From contig JASFPJ010000007.1 of NCBI GenBank assembly GCA_050116035.1, positions 1-25,281 of the forward strand: a stretch of DNA of 25,281 nt, read 5' to 3'. Origin of the DNA: SOIA01 sp050116035. Lineage in GTDB: Bacteria > Acidobacteriota > Aminicenantia > Aminicenantales > Aminicenantaceae. Under the pieces are notes generated by a model. That model made no database searches. It had not been told where the DNA came from and saw nothing but the letters and a program-made list of their open reading frames with translations. Below, piece by piece: positions 1 through 7,453 of the stretch. Each line of letters opens with the position of its first letter. The first letter of the stretch is position 1. Both the position numbers and the translations under genes were made by a program.

Positions 1-1
1 C

Positions 2-595
2 ATGAGCGTCTATGCTCAATATTTCTTCTCCAAAAGATTCGGGCTTGAATTAGAGTTTAGACGGCAAAATGGCAGTTATTTCTCTCATTTGGAATGGTAT
101 GGCCGGTGGATTTCTGATCCCTTTGCTCCAGGCGGGGAAAGCTTAGTTGCCATAAACCACATCGAAGATCCATACCGGGAAGACTGGAGCGTGTCTTCTC
201 TCACATTGTGTTTTATCTATGCCTACAGGCAGTACACCGGGCAAAAACTCTATCCCTATATATCCGTCGGATTCGGCTATCACTTCCTCAGTGCAGATCA
301 GGGACTGGTACTCAACAGATGGAAGCTGGGCCCCGAAAAATCAGGGGAATCCATGAAATTAGGAGTGGGATTGAGATACCGATTCAGCCCGAAGCTCGCG
401 CTCAACCTCAAAGTCTTTGGAGAATCGCTCATCCGACCCAGACGGAGCGGAGGCACAACGTATGTGGGTCATGACCAATTCAACTTCGATATTTATATGG
501 AAACAGATCAAGTCGTCAGGTCATGGCACAGAAATCTAATAGCGGGATTTTTCTCCCACGGTGGAATCAACCTCAGCCTGGAATTCAGATTGTAA
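2..595 (+). CDS. Outer-membrane beta-barrel protein, 5' end cut off by the window
   Basis: The frame is open from the left edge, so the first methionine is probably internal and the true start with its signal peptide lies outside. The visible 197 residues alternate hydrophobic and polar positions in short stretches rich in Tyr, Phe and Trp, separated by Gly/Asp/Asn turns, and the chain ends in ...LEFRL. A terminal strand rich in aromatic and hydrophobic residues is typical of outer-membrane barrels of the OmpW/OmpA-like 8-strand type. It runs convergent to the ThyX gene with only about 24 bases between the stops and no clear hairpin-plus-T-run terminator. Specific function is unknown; the class call rests on composition and pattern only. 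Confidence 0.6.
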   Translation: MSVYAQYFFSKRFGLELEFRRQNGSYFSHLEWYGRWISDPFAPGGESLVAINHIEDPYREDWSVSSLTLCFIYAYRQYTGQKLYPYISVGFGYHFLSADQGLVLNRWKLGPEKSGESMKLGVGLRYRFSPKLALNLKVFGESLIRPRRSGGTTYVGHDQFNFDIYMETDQVVRSWHRNLIAGFFSHGGINLSLEFRL

Positions 596-619
596 TCCAG
601 TCGAACTACATACGGCCAT

Positions 620-2095
620 TTACTCCGGGGGCAAAAACTTCGGCAGTCGACCGAATACTTTTTCATACATCCCGGGATAGGCATCCTTCCCTCCGAGAAG
701 AAGGCACGTCAGAGGCATCTTTTCCCGGGCCAACCTGGACATCTCTCCTGAAACATCTCGGATATCCCACTGAGCCGTAGCGTCTTCCCTCAGCCTCGAG
801 ATATGGTACAACTCCCGGGCATTGACTTTAAGCAGCACTCTTTTTCTGTGGGCATTGGTCAGCACATACTCTGCGCCCACATCCATCTTTTCCTTCATCC
901 GGGAGAAAACATTGTCTGTTTCTTCTATGATATCCATGAATTCTTTTTTGGCTCCGATCTCTTCCACAGAAGGGGGAACCGTCACTCCCAGTTCAGGATT
1001 ATAATCCTGGGCGGTTAGAGTCGCCATGCGGTGACGCTTGAGCTGAGCGAAACAGGAGGCAGAGACAACCAGATCAAATGTGAGGCTGGTGTACTCGAAT
1101 TCCCGTGGGGGAAAATCATAAAACTCCATGTGCTTAAACGCCAATTCAAGGAGTTCCCTCTTCTCTTCCGGCTTGAGACGTTTTGCTTTGTGGAGACACT
1201 CCTCGTAAGGCAGGAAGGAAGACGTGTGCAGAAAAGAAGCGACCAGTCTGGTGTCCGCTTCAGGAGTGTAATCGACAAGAGAAATCGACTGAGTGCTCTT
1301 TGCTGAAGGGCTCAGAAAAGCCCGCGCTTTCTCCTCGATTTCTCCGTAGGTTTTCGCGTCAAAATCATGGGCCTCGGTGAAGAGGAGGATGGAGGGAGCC
1401 ACTTCTTTAGCCAGGCCGTAAATTCTCTGATTGAACTCTTTGAGTTCGGCCAGCTCCTTCGAGGCAAACCGGCGGATCATGAACTCCAGATTCCGGGCGT
1501 TGACTGTCATGCCGAGCTGACCTTCAGTGGCTAAACTCGACACATACCGCGCATCCTCCTTGGCCCAACCTTCCAGGAGAGAACGCTTTTTGGGGTTGGC
1601 GGCCATCTTCGCGTGTTTTTTAAATAAATAGGGCTTCAATCTTTTAAAGAGTTTATGGTAAGCGGTGTTCTGGGATTTGACCGTTTGGACAAAGACGTCC
1701 TTCTGCCCTGACTTCTTGATCTCTTCAGGGATAACAAAATCATCTGTCAGCGTGATATAGCGCTGCGATTTTTCTGTGTAGGAGCAGAGACGGAACTTTT
1801 CTATTTCTTCGATAGCCAGTCGGCTCACTCCGATAATGTCAAAATTAAAAACAGCATGCTCCGCCACTGAATGATGACCCATCTTGAAAATGATATTCTG
1901 GTTGGACTTCCGGGCTCTTTCCACTTCTTTCCTGGCGGCGGCCCGGAGCTCGTTCACAGGACGGGGATCTCTCGATATCCGGGCGTAAGAGGCAGAAAGT
2001 GTCTCGGGAGTCACATCCTCTCTAGATGGGGCTTTTTTCTTGAGTTCAGCAAGGACTTCACTGTCCACGTTGTATCCGGCGAGGATGACTTTCAT
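620..2095 (-). CDS. thyX: Tandem (two-domain) FAD-dependent thymidylate synthase ThyX
   Basis: ThyX makes dTMP from dUMP with methylene-tetrahydrofolate and FADH2. Normal ThyX is about 220-250 aa; this protein is 491 aa and contains two ThyX-like halves. Half 1 has the GHxSVxEH block (73-80), a modified signature KFRLCSYTEKSQRY (100-113, normally RHRxxSxxxxSxR) and an NAR motif (199-201). Half 2 has an intact RHR (354-356) followed by a degenerate remainder (T359, D364, N366 where S, S, R are expected), plus NAR (425-427) and AQWDIR (441-446). The ATG at 2095 (MKVILAG) is preferred over a TTG at 2110 because the latter has no ribosome site and lies inside the likely promoter start region. It is a single-gene unit read toward the left edge. 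ThyX use fits an anaerobe with a B12-type RNR. Confidence 0.85.
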   Translation of the reverse strand: MKVILAGYNVDSEVLAELKKKAPSREDVTPETLSASYARISRDPRPVNELRAAARKEVERARKSNQNIIFKMGHHSVAEHAVFNFDIIGVSRLAIEEIEKFRLCSYTEKSQRYITLTDDFVIPEEIKKSGQKDVFVQTVKSQNTAYHKLFKRLKPYLFKKHAKMAANPKKRSLLEGWAKEDARYVSSLATEGQLGMTVNARNLEFMIRRFASKELAELKEFNQRIYGLAKEVAPSILLFTEAHDFDAKTYGEIEEKARAFLSPSAKSTQSISLVDYTPEADTRLVASFLHTSSFLPYEECLHKAKRLKPEEKRELLELAFKHMEFYDFPPREFEYTSLTFDLVVSASCFAQLKRHRMATLTAQDYNPELGVTVPPSVEEIGAKKEFMDIIEETDNVFSRMKEKMDVGAEYVLTNAHRKRVLLKVNARELYHISRLREDATAQWDIRDVSGEMSRLAREKMPLTCLLLGGKDAYPGMYEKVFGRLPKFLPPE

Positions 2096-2106
2096 CGTAT
2101 TTGAGT

Positions 2107-2135
2107 ACAATATAAAGAGCCAAAAAAAATGTCAA
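2107..2135 (-). promoter_or_regulatory. Sigma-70-type promoter for thyX
   Basis: On the minus strand a perfect -35 hexamer TTGACA (2135-2130) is followed after 17 bases, mostly a T tract, by TATTGT (2112-2107). Transcription would begin near 2100, only a few bases before the ATG at 2095, so the mRNA would be nearly leaderless, in agreement with the lack of a Shine-Dalgarno sequence there. Inferred from sequence only. Confidence 0.5.
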
Positions 2136-2208
2136 ATCCACTACGAATGAACTCACATGACTTTCTTCAATTTAGTTTGGATTAGATGTAATCCAGATAA
2201 ATTAGATG

Positions 2209-2453
2209 AGCATTCAGGGATGGATGAAGCGACATCGGAAGATTTAGCCTTCCTGAATCGACCTTGAGGGAACCCGACGGAGTCGGGCCCGAGGACTGTA
2301 TGAGCACGATAATATATATAGGGAGGTGCTTAGTATGATTAGGGGATATCCGGGCGTGAAATTTGATAAACACGCGGAGTTCCGCAGGGCCGAGAAGGTC
2401 GAGGAGGGAATGGCGTGAAAAATCTGACTGGAGCAAAAACATCCCTGAATGCT
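2209..2453 (+). ncRNA. Candidate structured noncoding RNA closed by a 14-bp helix
   Basis: AGCATTCAGGGATG (2209-2222) is perfectly complementary to 2440-2453. Inside, TCGACCTT (2258-2265) pairs perfectly with 2395-2402. Local hairpins are GGAAG/CTTCC (2237-2253), GGG-aa-CCCGAC/GTCGGG-CCC (2268-2290, GGA loop), AGCAC/GTGCT (2303-2330) and GCGTG/CACGC (2354-2375). A second GGCGTGAAA (2412-2420) repeats 2353-2361 and could compete for CACGC. No coding frame here looks real. This nested, multi-branched layout resembles large bacterial ncRNAs such as the raiA motif class, but I cannot assign a family. The strand is chosen because the element lies upstream of a plus-strand gene; the minus strand is possible. 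A MITE with 14-bp terminal inverted repeats is the main alternative; no target duplication is evident. Confidence 0.6.
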
Positions 2454-2539
2454 ATCCGATCATTCACCCCAACAAAACGGAAGAGAACTACTCACATTTT
2501 CTCTTTTCATTTCTTCACATCCCTATTAAAATAGTATAT

Positions 2540-2632
2540 TCACGAAGAGCGGAAAGCGCCAGAGAGAGACCTGAATTCGAGAATCCGGAGCTCGGCTCTT
2601 CGAGCAAAAAGCCAAAAGTAAAATTTTCGTGA
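2540..2632 (+). promoter_or_regulatory. Leader with two mutually exclusive stems upstream of the ferritin-like gene
   Basis: CGAAGAGC (2543-2550) is perfectly complementary to GCTCTTCG (2595-2602). The overlapping TCACGAA (2540-2546) is perfectly complementary to TTCGTGA (2626-2632). Both pairings share the same 5' bases, so only one can form at a time. The arrangement is compatible with a regulated 5' leader, but stems of 7-8 bp over this distance can occur by chance. Confidence 0.25.
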
Positions 2633-2672
2633 CTTAACAGATATCCGAAAAAGTCACATCAAGGAGAATAAA

Positions 2673-3161
2673 ATGTTAGATGTTTCAACAGCCCCAGCCA
2701 AGGAACTTCTTGCCATGGCGATCAAAGCGGAGATGGACGCGAATCAAACCTACTCTGACATTGCCAGCAACTTGTCCAATCCCCTACTCAAGGAAAAATT
2801 CCAGTGGTTGGCCTACGAAGAAAATAAACACAAAGAAATCCTGGAAAAACTGTTCACAGCCATGAATCCAGGAGAAGACATCGCAATTCCAGACTCTGTG
2901 GATGAAGATTTGCTCCCCTCCATCCATCTGACTCCTTCTTCCACGCTGGTGGAAATCCTTTACCAGGCGATGGAATCAGAGAAATCCGCAGAAAATTTTT
3001 ACGCCACACTCACCCAAAGGGTGGAAGAGGCTCAGAAAAAAGTTCTTGAGTACCTGAGCAAGGTCGAGCACAGCCACTACACGATGCTCAAGAGTGAATA
3101 CGCTCTTGCCCAGGAGTTTGAGGATTACGCGGAAAAGGATATCGACAAGGTCATAACATAG
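2673..3161 (+). CDS. Ferritin-like diiron protein (rubrerythrin-domain type), paralogue A
   Basis: A 162-aa four-helix-bundle protein of the rubrerythrin/ferritin-like class without a rubredoxin domain. Likely iron ligands are E20, E50 and H53 (EExxH), E103/E107 in the third helix, and E132 with H135 (ExxH in VEHSHY). It probably reduces peroxide or handles iron under oxidative stress; the exact substrate is not readable. The start has a strong ribosome site AAGGAG seven bases upstream of ATG. It is the only complete plus-strand gene and converges with rtcB, the stops being one base apart. It is clearly related along its full length to the gene at 11596-12105 (same ligand positions) but lacks that protein's MVHVGP tail. 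Confidence 0.8.
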   Translation: MLDVSTAPAKELLAMAIKAEMDANQTYSDIASNLSNPLLKEKFQWLAYEENKHKEILEKLFTAMNPGEDIAIPDSVDEDLLPSIHLTPSSTLVEILYQAMESEKSAENFYATLTQRVEEAQKKVLEYLSKVEHSHYTMLKSEYALAQEFEDYAEKDIDKVIT

Positions 3162-3162
3162 A

Positions 3163-4584
3163 TCAGCCCTTCATCACTCCCACGGGAATAACCTTGGCCA
3201 CGAGTTTCCCTATCCCTGCCTTATGGGAAACTTTGACGACCTCATCCACGTCCTTGTAGGCCTGAGAGGCTTCCTCAGCCACTCCTTTCCAGCTTGTGGA
3301 TTGGAGCTCGATCCCTCGACTCTCCAGGTCCTGTTTTATTTTTTCTCCCCTGAACCGGCGGATGGCTTCATGTCTGGACATCACTCTTCCTGCGCCGTGG
3401 GCCGTGGAGCCGAAACTCAACTGTTCCGCCTCACGTGTCCCTACCAAGATGTAAGAGGCTGTGCCCATACTTCCAGGGATGATAATTGGCTGGCCCACAG
3501 AACGGTAGACTTCGGGAATCTCTTCCCGGCCGGGGCCAAAACTCCTCGTTGCCCCTTTGCGGTGAACACACACATCTTTGAGCTGTCCGTCAATGGTGTG
3601 CCTCTCGACCTTGGCCACGTTATGGCAGACATCATAGACCTGGTCCATGCCCTCCGCGCTTCCCATGATTTTTTTGAAAACATTCCGAACCCAATGGGCA
3701 ATCATCTGGCGGTTGGCAAACGCGTAGTTGACCGCTGCGCTCATTGATTTATAATACTGCTGGCCCAAAGAAGAACGGACAGGCGCGTTGATCAACTCTC
3801 TATCAGGCAATCCCCGGCTCCCAATTTTATTCTCCATCAGCCGGATAAAATCAGAAGCCACTTGATGGCCCAGTCCCCGACTGCCGCAGTGTATCATGAC
3901 CAAAATCTGTTCCACTGAGTGAATACCAAAAACGCCGGCCACATCTTCATCAAAAATCTCTGAGACCTTCTGGATTTCCAGGAAATGATTCCCGGCACCC
4001 AGTGTCCCCAACTGAGGGATGCCTCTCTCTATGGCGCGATGGGAAAGATGACTGGGATCCGCCTCTCTCATCCTCCCGTATTCTTCAGAGCGTTTTAAAT
4101 CCTCTCTCCGACCATACCCGTTCTCCACCGCCCATTCAGCTCCTTTAACACAGACTTCTAAGAGAACATTCCGGTTCAGGCGGGTAATGCCTCCTTTGCC
4201 CACTCCGGCGGGGACCTCTCTGAAAATCTCAGCTAATAGCGGCTTCCGCTTATCACGCACATCTTTTTCGGTATATTCTGTCTTCAACAAACGCACACCG
4301 CAGTTGATATCATAACCCACTCCCCCAGGAGAAATGATTCCTTGGTCCAGATCAAAGGCCGCCACGCCGCCTATCGGGAAGCCGTATCCTTGATGGGCGT
4401 CGGGCATGACATAGGCCGTCTTCTGGATTCCGGTCAAGCAGGCCACGTTTCTGGCCTGCTGAAGAGTCCGGTCCCGTTTCACACCTTCGAGAAGCTTCGA
4501 AGATGTGTAAATAACTGTTGGGACCTTCATCTCTCCGGTTTTGGGAATTTCCCAGGTGTATTCGTTTATCTTTTTTAAGTTCAT
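3163..4584 (-). CDS. rtcB: RNA-splicing ligase RtcB
   Basis: RtcB joins 2',3'-cyclic phosphate (or 3'-phosphate) RNA ends to 5'-hydroxyl ends using GTP and Mn2+. All hallmark blocks are present: GYDINCGVR (metal ligands D92, C95), GAGNHFLE (N199, H200), HCGSRGLGH (H232), the HN at 321-322, the VHRKGATR loop, and the catalytic guanylylated histidine in TAHGAGR (H396). At 473 aa it is the usual full length. The start has a GAGGTG ribosome site that overlaps the stop of the archease gene, so the two are translationally coupled. It is the last gene of the minus-strand operon beginning at 11387. The role is RNA repair or healing; no tRNA intron is visible here. Confidence 0.95.
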   Translation of the reverse strand: MNLKKINEYTWEIPKTGEMKVPTVIYTSSKLLEGVKRDRTLQQARNVACLTGIQKTAYVMPDAHQGYGFPIGGVAAFDLDQGIISPGGVGYDINCGVRLLKTEYTEKDVRDKRKPLLAEIFREVPAGVGKGGITRLNRNVLLEVCVKGAEWAVENGYGRREDLKRSEEYGRMREADPSHLSHRAIERGIPQLGTLGAGNHFLEIQKVSEIFDEDVAGVFGIHSVEQILVMIHCGSRGLGHQVASDFIRLMENKIGSRGLPDRELINAPVRSSLGQQYYKSMSAAVNYAFANRQMIAHWVRNVFKKIMGSAEGMDQVYDVCHNVAKVERHTIDGQLKDVCVHRKGATRSFGPGREEIPEVYRSVGQPIIIPGSMGTASYILVGTREAEQLSFGSTAHGAGRVMSRHEAIRRFRGEKIKQDLESRGIELQSTSWKGVAEEASQAYKDVDEVVKVSHKAGIGKLVAKVIPVGVMKG

Positions 4585-4593
4585 CCGGGCACC

Positions 4594-5016
4594 TCACATA
4601 TCGACCACAACCTGGACCATGAAGCGGTCATTGCTTTCGATTTCCATTTCATTATAGGTTATGGCCTTCACATCGCCATGGATCGGATATTTCTTATTAA
4701 AATTATCACCCTTGAAGAGAGCTTTCAACGTATACTTGCTTTCTTTTTGCTCGATTCTGATGTGATCAGGAAAACTCAGAAGAAACGATTTCGAATCCAA
4801 TAAATAAATGATTTCTTCCAGAAAGCCGCAGAGCAGCTGTTTGCGGTCCTTTCCTTCTATTTCCACCGGATGTTCGACATTCTGTTCAATCTCTTCCCAA
4901 TCCCACATCAAAGAAGCTGTCGCCAGAGCGGCATTGCAGAAGGCCTCCTCGAGAGTCTCTCCAAAGGCTTGGAATTTAGCATCGGCCGTGTGTTCGAGAA
5001 ACCTGTACTTTTTCAT
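4594..5016 (-). CDS. Archease, RtcB-activating protein
   Basis: A 140-aa archease that speeds RtcB guanylylation and multiple turnover. The N-terminal EHTADAKF block carries the conserved metal-binding aspartate D12. The central HGDVKAITYNEMEI and the C-terminal end VVVDM with its penultimate Asp are typical of the family. It sits immediately upstream of rtcB with a 9-base gap and two bases after pncB, which is the conserved partnership in many bacteria and archaea. The ATG is preceded by AGGG immediately upstream and GAAG further back, within the end of pncB. Nothing looks truncated. Confidence 0.93.
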   Translation of the reverse strand: MKKYRFLEHTADAKFQAFGETLEEAFCNAALATASLMWDWEEIEQNVEHPVEIEGKDRKQLLCGFLEEIIYLLDSKSFLLSFPDHIRIEQKESKYTLKALFKGDNFNKKYPIHGDVKAITYNEMEIESNDRFMVQVVVDM

Positions 5017-5018
5017 CC

Positions 5019-6395
5019 CTAATTCTTCCCAATCTTTCCTTTTAAGGACATCTTGAGCTGGCGCACGACCCGACTCTGGAGGTCTTGTAACCGTGGAGAA
5101 AGCTCCACGGGGTACTCGACTTCACTCTCTTCTATGGTTTTATATTTCTCATCCAGATGAAAAAACTCATCCAGGAAACGCTCTCGAATATGAGTCAAGG
5201 GAAGCCTCTTCACTGTGGTTTTTCCTTTTCTCATCACTTTTTTCAATAAAGGTTCCCCTTCGTTGAAATCGTCATCCCGCAAACCGATAATGTCTTTCCT
5301 CAGTTCATCCTTTGACGTCTTGAAACGGAAGACTTGCTTTTCCGAAGCCAGGGTTTCTTTTCCCGAGCTAAGCTTGAGCACAGGACGGCCGGAATATTGA
5401 ACCAGTTTGTAGGCCATGTCAAAATAAGGTGCGTCCGCGGAAACGCCCATTTTTGTCCCCACTCCAAAGGAATCCACATCCCCACCCCGGCTCAGCACGT
5501 CCTGAATTTTGTATTCATCAAACGCACCGCTGGCAAAAATCGTGGCCTCCTTGTGTCCCGCCTTCTGAAGGATCTGCCTCGTGCTTTGGCTCAAACGGGC
5601 GATATCACCGCTGTCCAGCCGAACTCCTTTGAGCTTCTTCCCATCTTTGATCATCTCCTGTCCCACCTGAGCCGCGATCCTGGTTCCGGACAGAGTATCA
5701 TACGTATCCACGAGCAAAACAGCATTTTCAGGAAAAGTTCGGGCAAATGCACGGAAAGCATCCATCTCATTTTCGAAGCTTTGTATGAAGGAATGGGCCA
5801 TGGTTCCGAATACCGGAATCCCGTATGTCTTGCCCGCAAGAACATTGCTCGTTCCGACGAAACCTCCGATTGCACTGGCCCGGGCCACCTTCATCCCCGC
5901 GTCTGTGCCATGAGTCCGGCGAAGGGAAAAATCCATCAAATTTCGCGGCCAGGCCGCATGAACGCATCGGGACGCTTTCGTGGCGATCATCACCTGAAGA
6001 TGAGTCGCATTGATGACAAACGTCTCAATGATCTGAGCTTCGATCAAAGAGGCTGTGACCTCCAGGAGAGGCTCATTCACAAAAAAAAGCCGGCCTTCGG
6101 GAATGGCATAAACATCGCCTCTGAAGCGGAATTTTTCAAGGGAAGAGAGAAATGCAGGTTTGAAGAGCCCTGTTTTCTCCAAATATTCGAGCTCTTCGGG
6201 AGTGAATCTCAGGTTCTCGAGATATTCGAGCACATCAGCCAATCCGGCAGAGACAAAATACCGTCGGGCAGGAGGGTAATCGCGGATGAAAAGGCTGAAA
6301 GTGGCTGGCTCGAACATCTGGTTCTCAAAAAAGCTGGCCGCCATGGTCAACTCATACAGGTCTGTGAACAATGCCGAACCGCTTATTTTTTCCAT
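5019..6395 (-). CDS. pncB: Nicotinate phosphoribosyltransferase
   Basis: It converts nicotinate and PRPP (with ATP hydrolysis) to nicotinate mononucleotide, the entry step of NAD salvage. Supporting blocks are the N-terminal TDLYELTMA, the SLRRTHG segment (157-163) with the histidine (H162) that is phosphorylated in this family, GFVGTSNVLAG, the GTMAHS loop, RLDSGD, and DSFGVGT. Its 458 aa match the usual 440-490 aa. AGGA lies eight bases before the ATG. Together with nadA at 12659-13564 it gives this window both de novo and salvage NAD functions, although in different transcription units. A long open frame on the opposite strand (5334-6563) is a shadow. Confidence 0.95.
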   Translation of the reverse strand: MEKISGSALFTDLYELTMAASFFENQMFEPATFSLFIRDYPPARRYFVSAGLADVLEYLENLRFTPEELEYLEKTGLFKPAFLSSLEKFRFRGDVYAIPEGRLFFVNEPLLEVTASLIEAQIIETFVINATHLQVMIATKASRCVHAAWPRNLMDFSLRRTHGTDAGMKVARASAIGGFVGTSNVLAGKTYGIPVFGTMAHSFIQSFENEMDAFRAFARTFPENAVLLVDTYDTLSGTRIAAQVGQEMIKDGKKLKGVRLDSGDIARLSQSTRQILQKAGHKEATIFASGAFDEYKIQDVLSRGGDVDSFGVGTKMGVSADAPYFDMAYKLVQYSGRPVLKLSSGKETLASEKQVFRFKTSKDELRKDIIGLRDDDFNEGEPLLKKVMRKGKTTVKRLPLTHIRERFLDEFFHLDEKYKTIEESEVEYPVELSPRLQDLQSRVVRQLKMSLKGKIGKN

Positions 6396-6434
6396 CCTCG
6401 TATTCCTGGACGTCTATTTGAGATCCAGACTGAC

Positions 6435-7445
6435 TTAAAATCTTCCGCCTATCTGGCTTCCGCAGAAAGGGCAGGCGGAGTCTTGAATTTTGTAATCCGA
6501 AACGTGGAATCCATCTCTCCGGATGAGGGTTTTTCCACAAGAAGGGCACTGGGTGCTCTCTGACTCCCCGTAGACATTCCCGATATACACATAGCGAAGC
6601 CCTTCTTCTTTGCCAATAGAACGCGCCTTGTGCAAAACTTCGATCGGAGTGGCCGGAGTATCGGTGAATTCATAATCGGGATGGAACCGGCTGAGGTGCC
6701 AGGGAATATCCGGGTCAGTCTCGGCTATGAAATGGGCTATGCGTCTCAGTTCCTCTGTGTTGGCATTCTGGCCTGGGATCACGAGGGTGGTCACCTCCAC
6801 CCATATATCCAATTTTTTCATCAGGCGGATCGAATCCAGAACAGGTTGGAGATGTCCATGACATATCTCTTTATAGAATTCCTCCCGGAAAGATTTCAAA
6901 TCCACATTGCAGGCATTCAAGTGCGGATGAAAAGTCTCCAGAGCTTCGGCTGTCATGAAGCCGTTGGTGACGAAAATATTGGCCAGTCCCCTTTCAGAGG
7001 CCAGCCGGGCCGTGTCATACGCATACTCGTAGAAGATCGTCGGCTCAGTATAGGTGTAGGAAATACTGCGGCAGCCGTATTTCTCGGCCGAAGACACCAC
7101 ATCTTCCGGAAGAAGTGTGTGACCGGATAATCCACTCTCTTTTCTTTTGTTGACCTGGGAAATCGACCAGTTCTGGCAGAACGGACAGCGGAAGTTACAT
7201 CCAATGGTCGCGATGGAGAAAGAAGTTGTGCCGGGTAAAAAATGGTAAAGAGGTTTTTTTTCGATCGGATCGACATGAGCCGCGATAACTTCCCCGTAGA
7301 CATGCGTATAGAGCTTTCCTTCCTTGTTTTGCCGGACACCGCAAATTCCGTATTTCGAGTCTGCGATCTGGCACTTGTGACCACAGAGAAGACAGGACAC
7401 CTTCTGCTCTGGGAGCGTCCGGTAGAGCATGGCTTCTTTAATCAT
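6435..7445 (-). CDS. AmmeMemoRadiSam-type radical SAM protein (AmrS-like)
   Basis: A radical SAM enzyme of the PflA-like AmmeMemoRadiSam group. The cluster motif is CNFRCPFC (C83, C87, C90). It is preceded by the group-specific N-terminal cysteines CLLCGHKC...CGVR (C18, C21, C25, C35) and followed by a C-terminal two-CxxC zinc-ribbon-like tail (C300, C303, C325, C328). The start MIKEAMLY matches the usual opening of the family, although no strong ribosome site is seen. The biochemical role of the group is not firmly known. Its usual partners (the Memo-like and AMMECR1-like proteins) are not in this window. It lies eight bases downstream of nth in the operon, and the C-terminal ribbon is an extension I would not expect in every family member. 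Confidence 0.88.
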   Translation of the reverse strand: MIKEAMLYRTLPEQKVSCLLCGHKCQIADSKYGICGVRQNKEGKLYTHVYGEVIAAHVDPIEKKPLYHFLPGTTSFSIATIGCNFRCPFCQNWSISQVNKRKESGLSGHTLLPEDVVSSAEKYGCRSISYTYTEPTIFYEYAYDTARLASERGLANIFVTNGFMTAEALETFHPHLNACNVDLKSFREEFYKEICHGHLQPVLDSIRLMKKLDIWVEVTTLVIPGQNANTEELRRIAHFIAETDPDIPWHLSRFHPDYEFTDTPATPIEVLHKARSIGKEEGLRYVYIGNVYGESESTQCPSCGKTLIRRDGFHVSDYKIQDSACPFCGSQIGGRF

Positions 7446-7453
7446 CTGGATTA

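Larger units (their letters stand above)
2111..2672. other. Long intergenic region between thyX and the ferritin-like gene
   Basis: This 562-base gap separates divergent genes. Left to right it holds the thyX promoter, a small perfect hairpin GGATTA-GATG-TAATCC (2179-2194), a direct repeat ATTAGATG (2181 and 2201), the structured element 2209-2453, an AT-rich stretch around 2520-2540 that could carry the ferritin promoter (TTCACA then TATATT/TATTCA), and a leader with alternative pairings. The short open frames in it have no ribosome sites and no protein-like character. Confidence 0.6.

Noticed and set aside
2363..2632. 89-aa plus-strand frame in the long gap
   Set aside because: It overlaps the structured element, lacks a ribosome site and reads as low-complexity basic sequence; the paired-base pattern explains the region better.
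5334..6563. 409-aa open frame on the plus strand
   Set aside because: It lies entirely antisense to pncB and the end of the radical SAM gene, has no ribosome site or domain pattern, and arises from the codon bias of the real genes.
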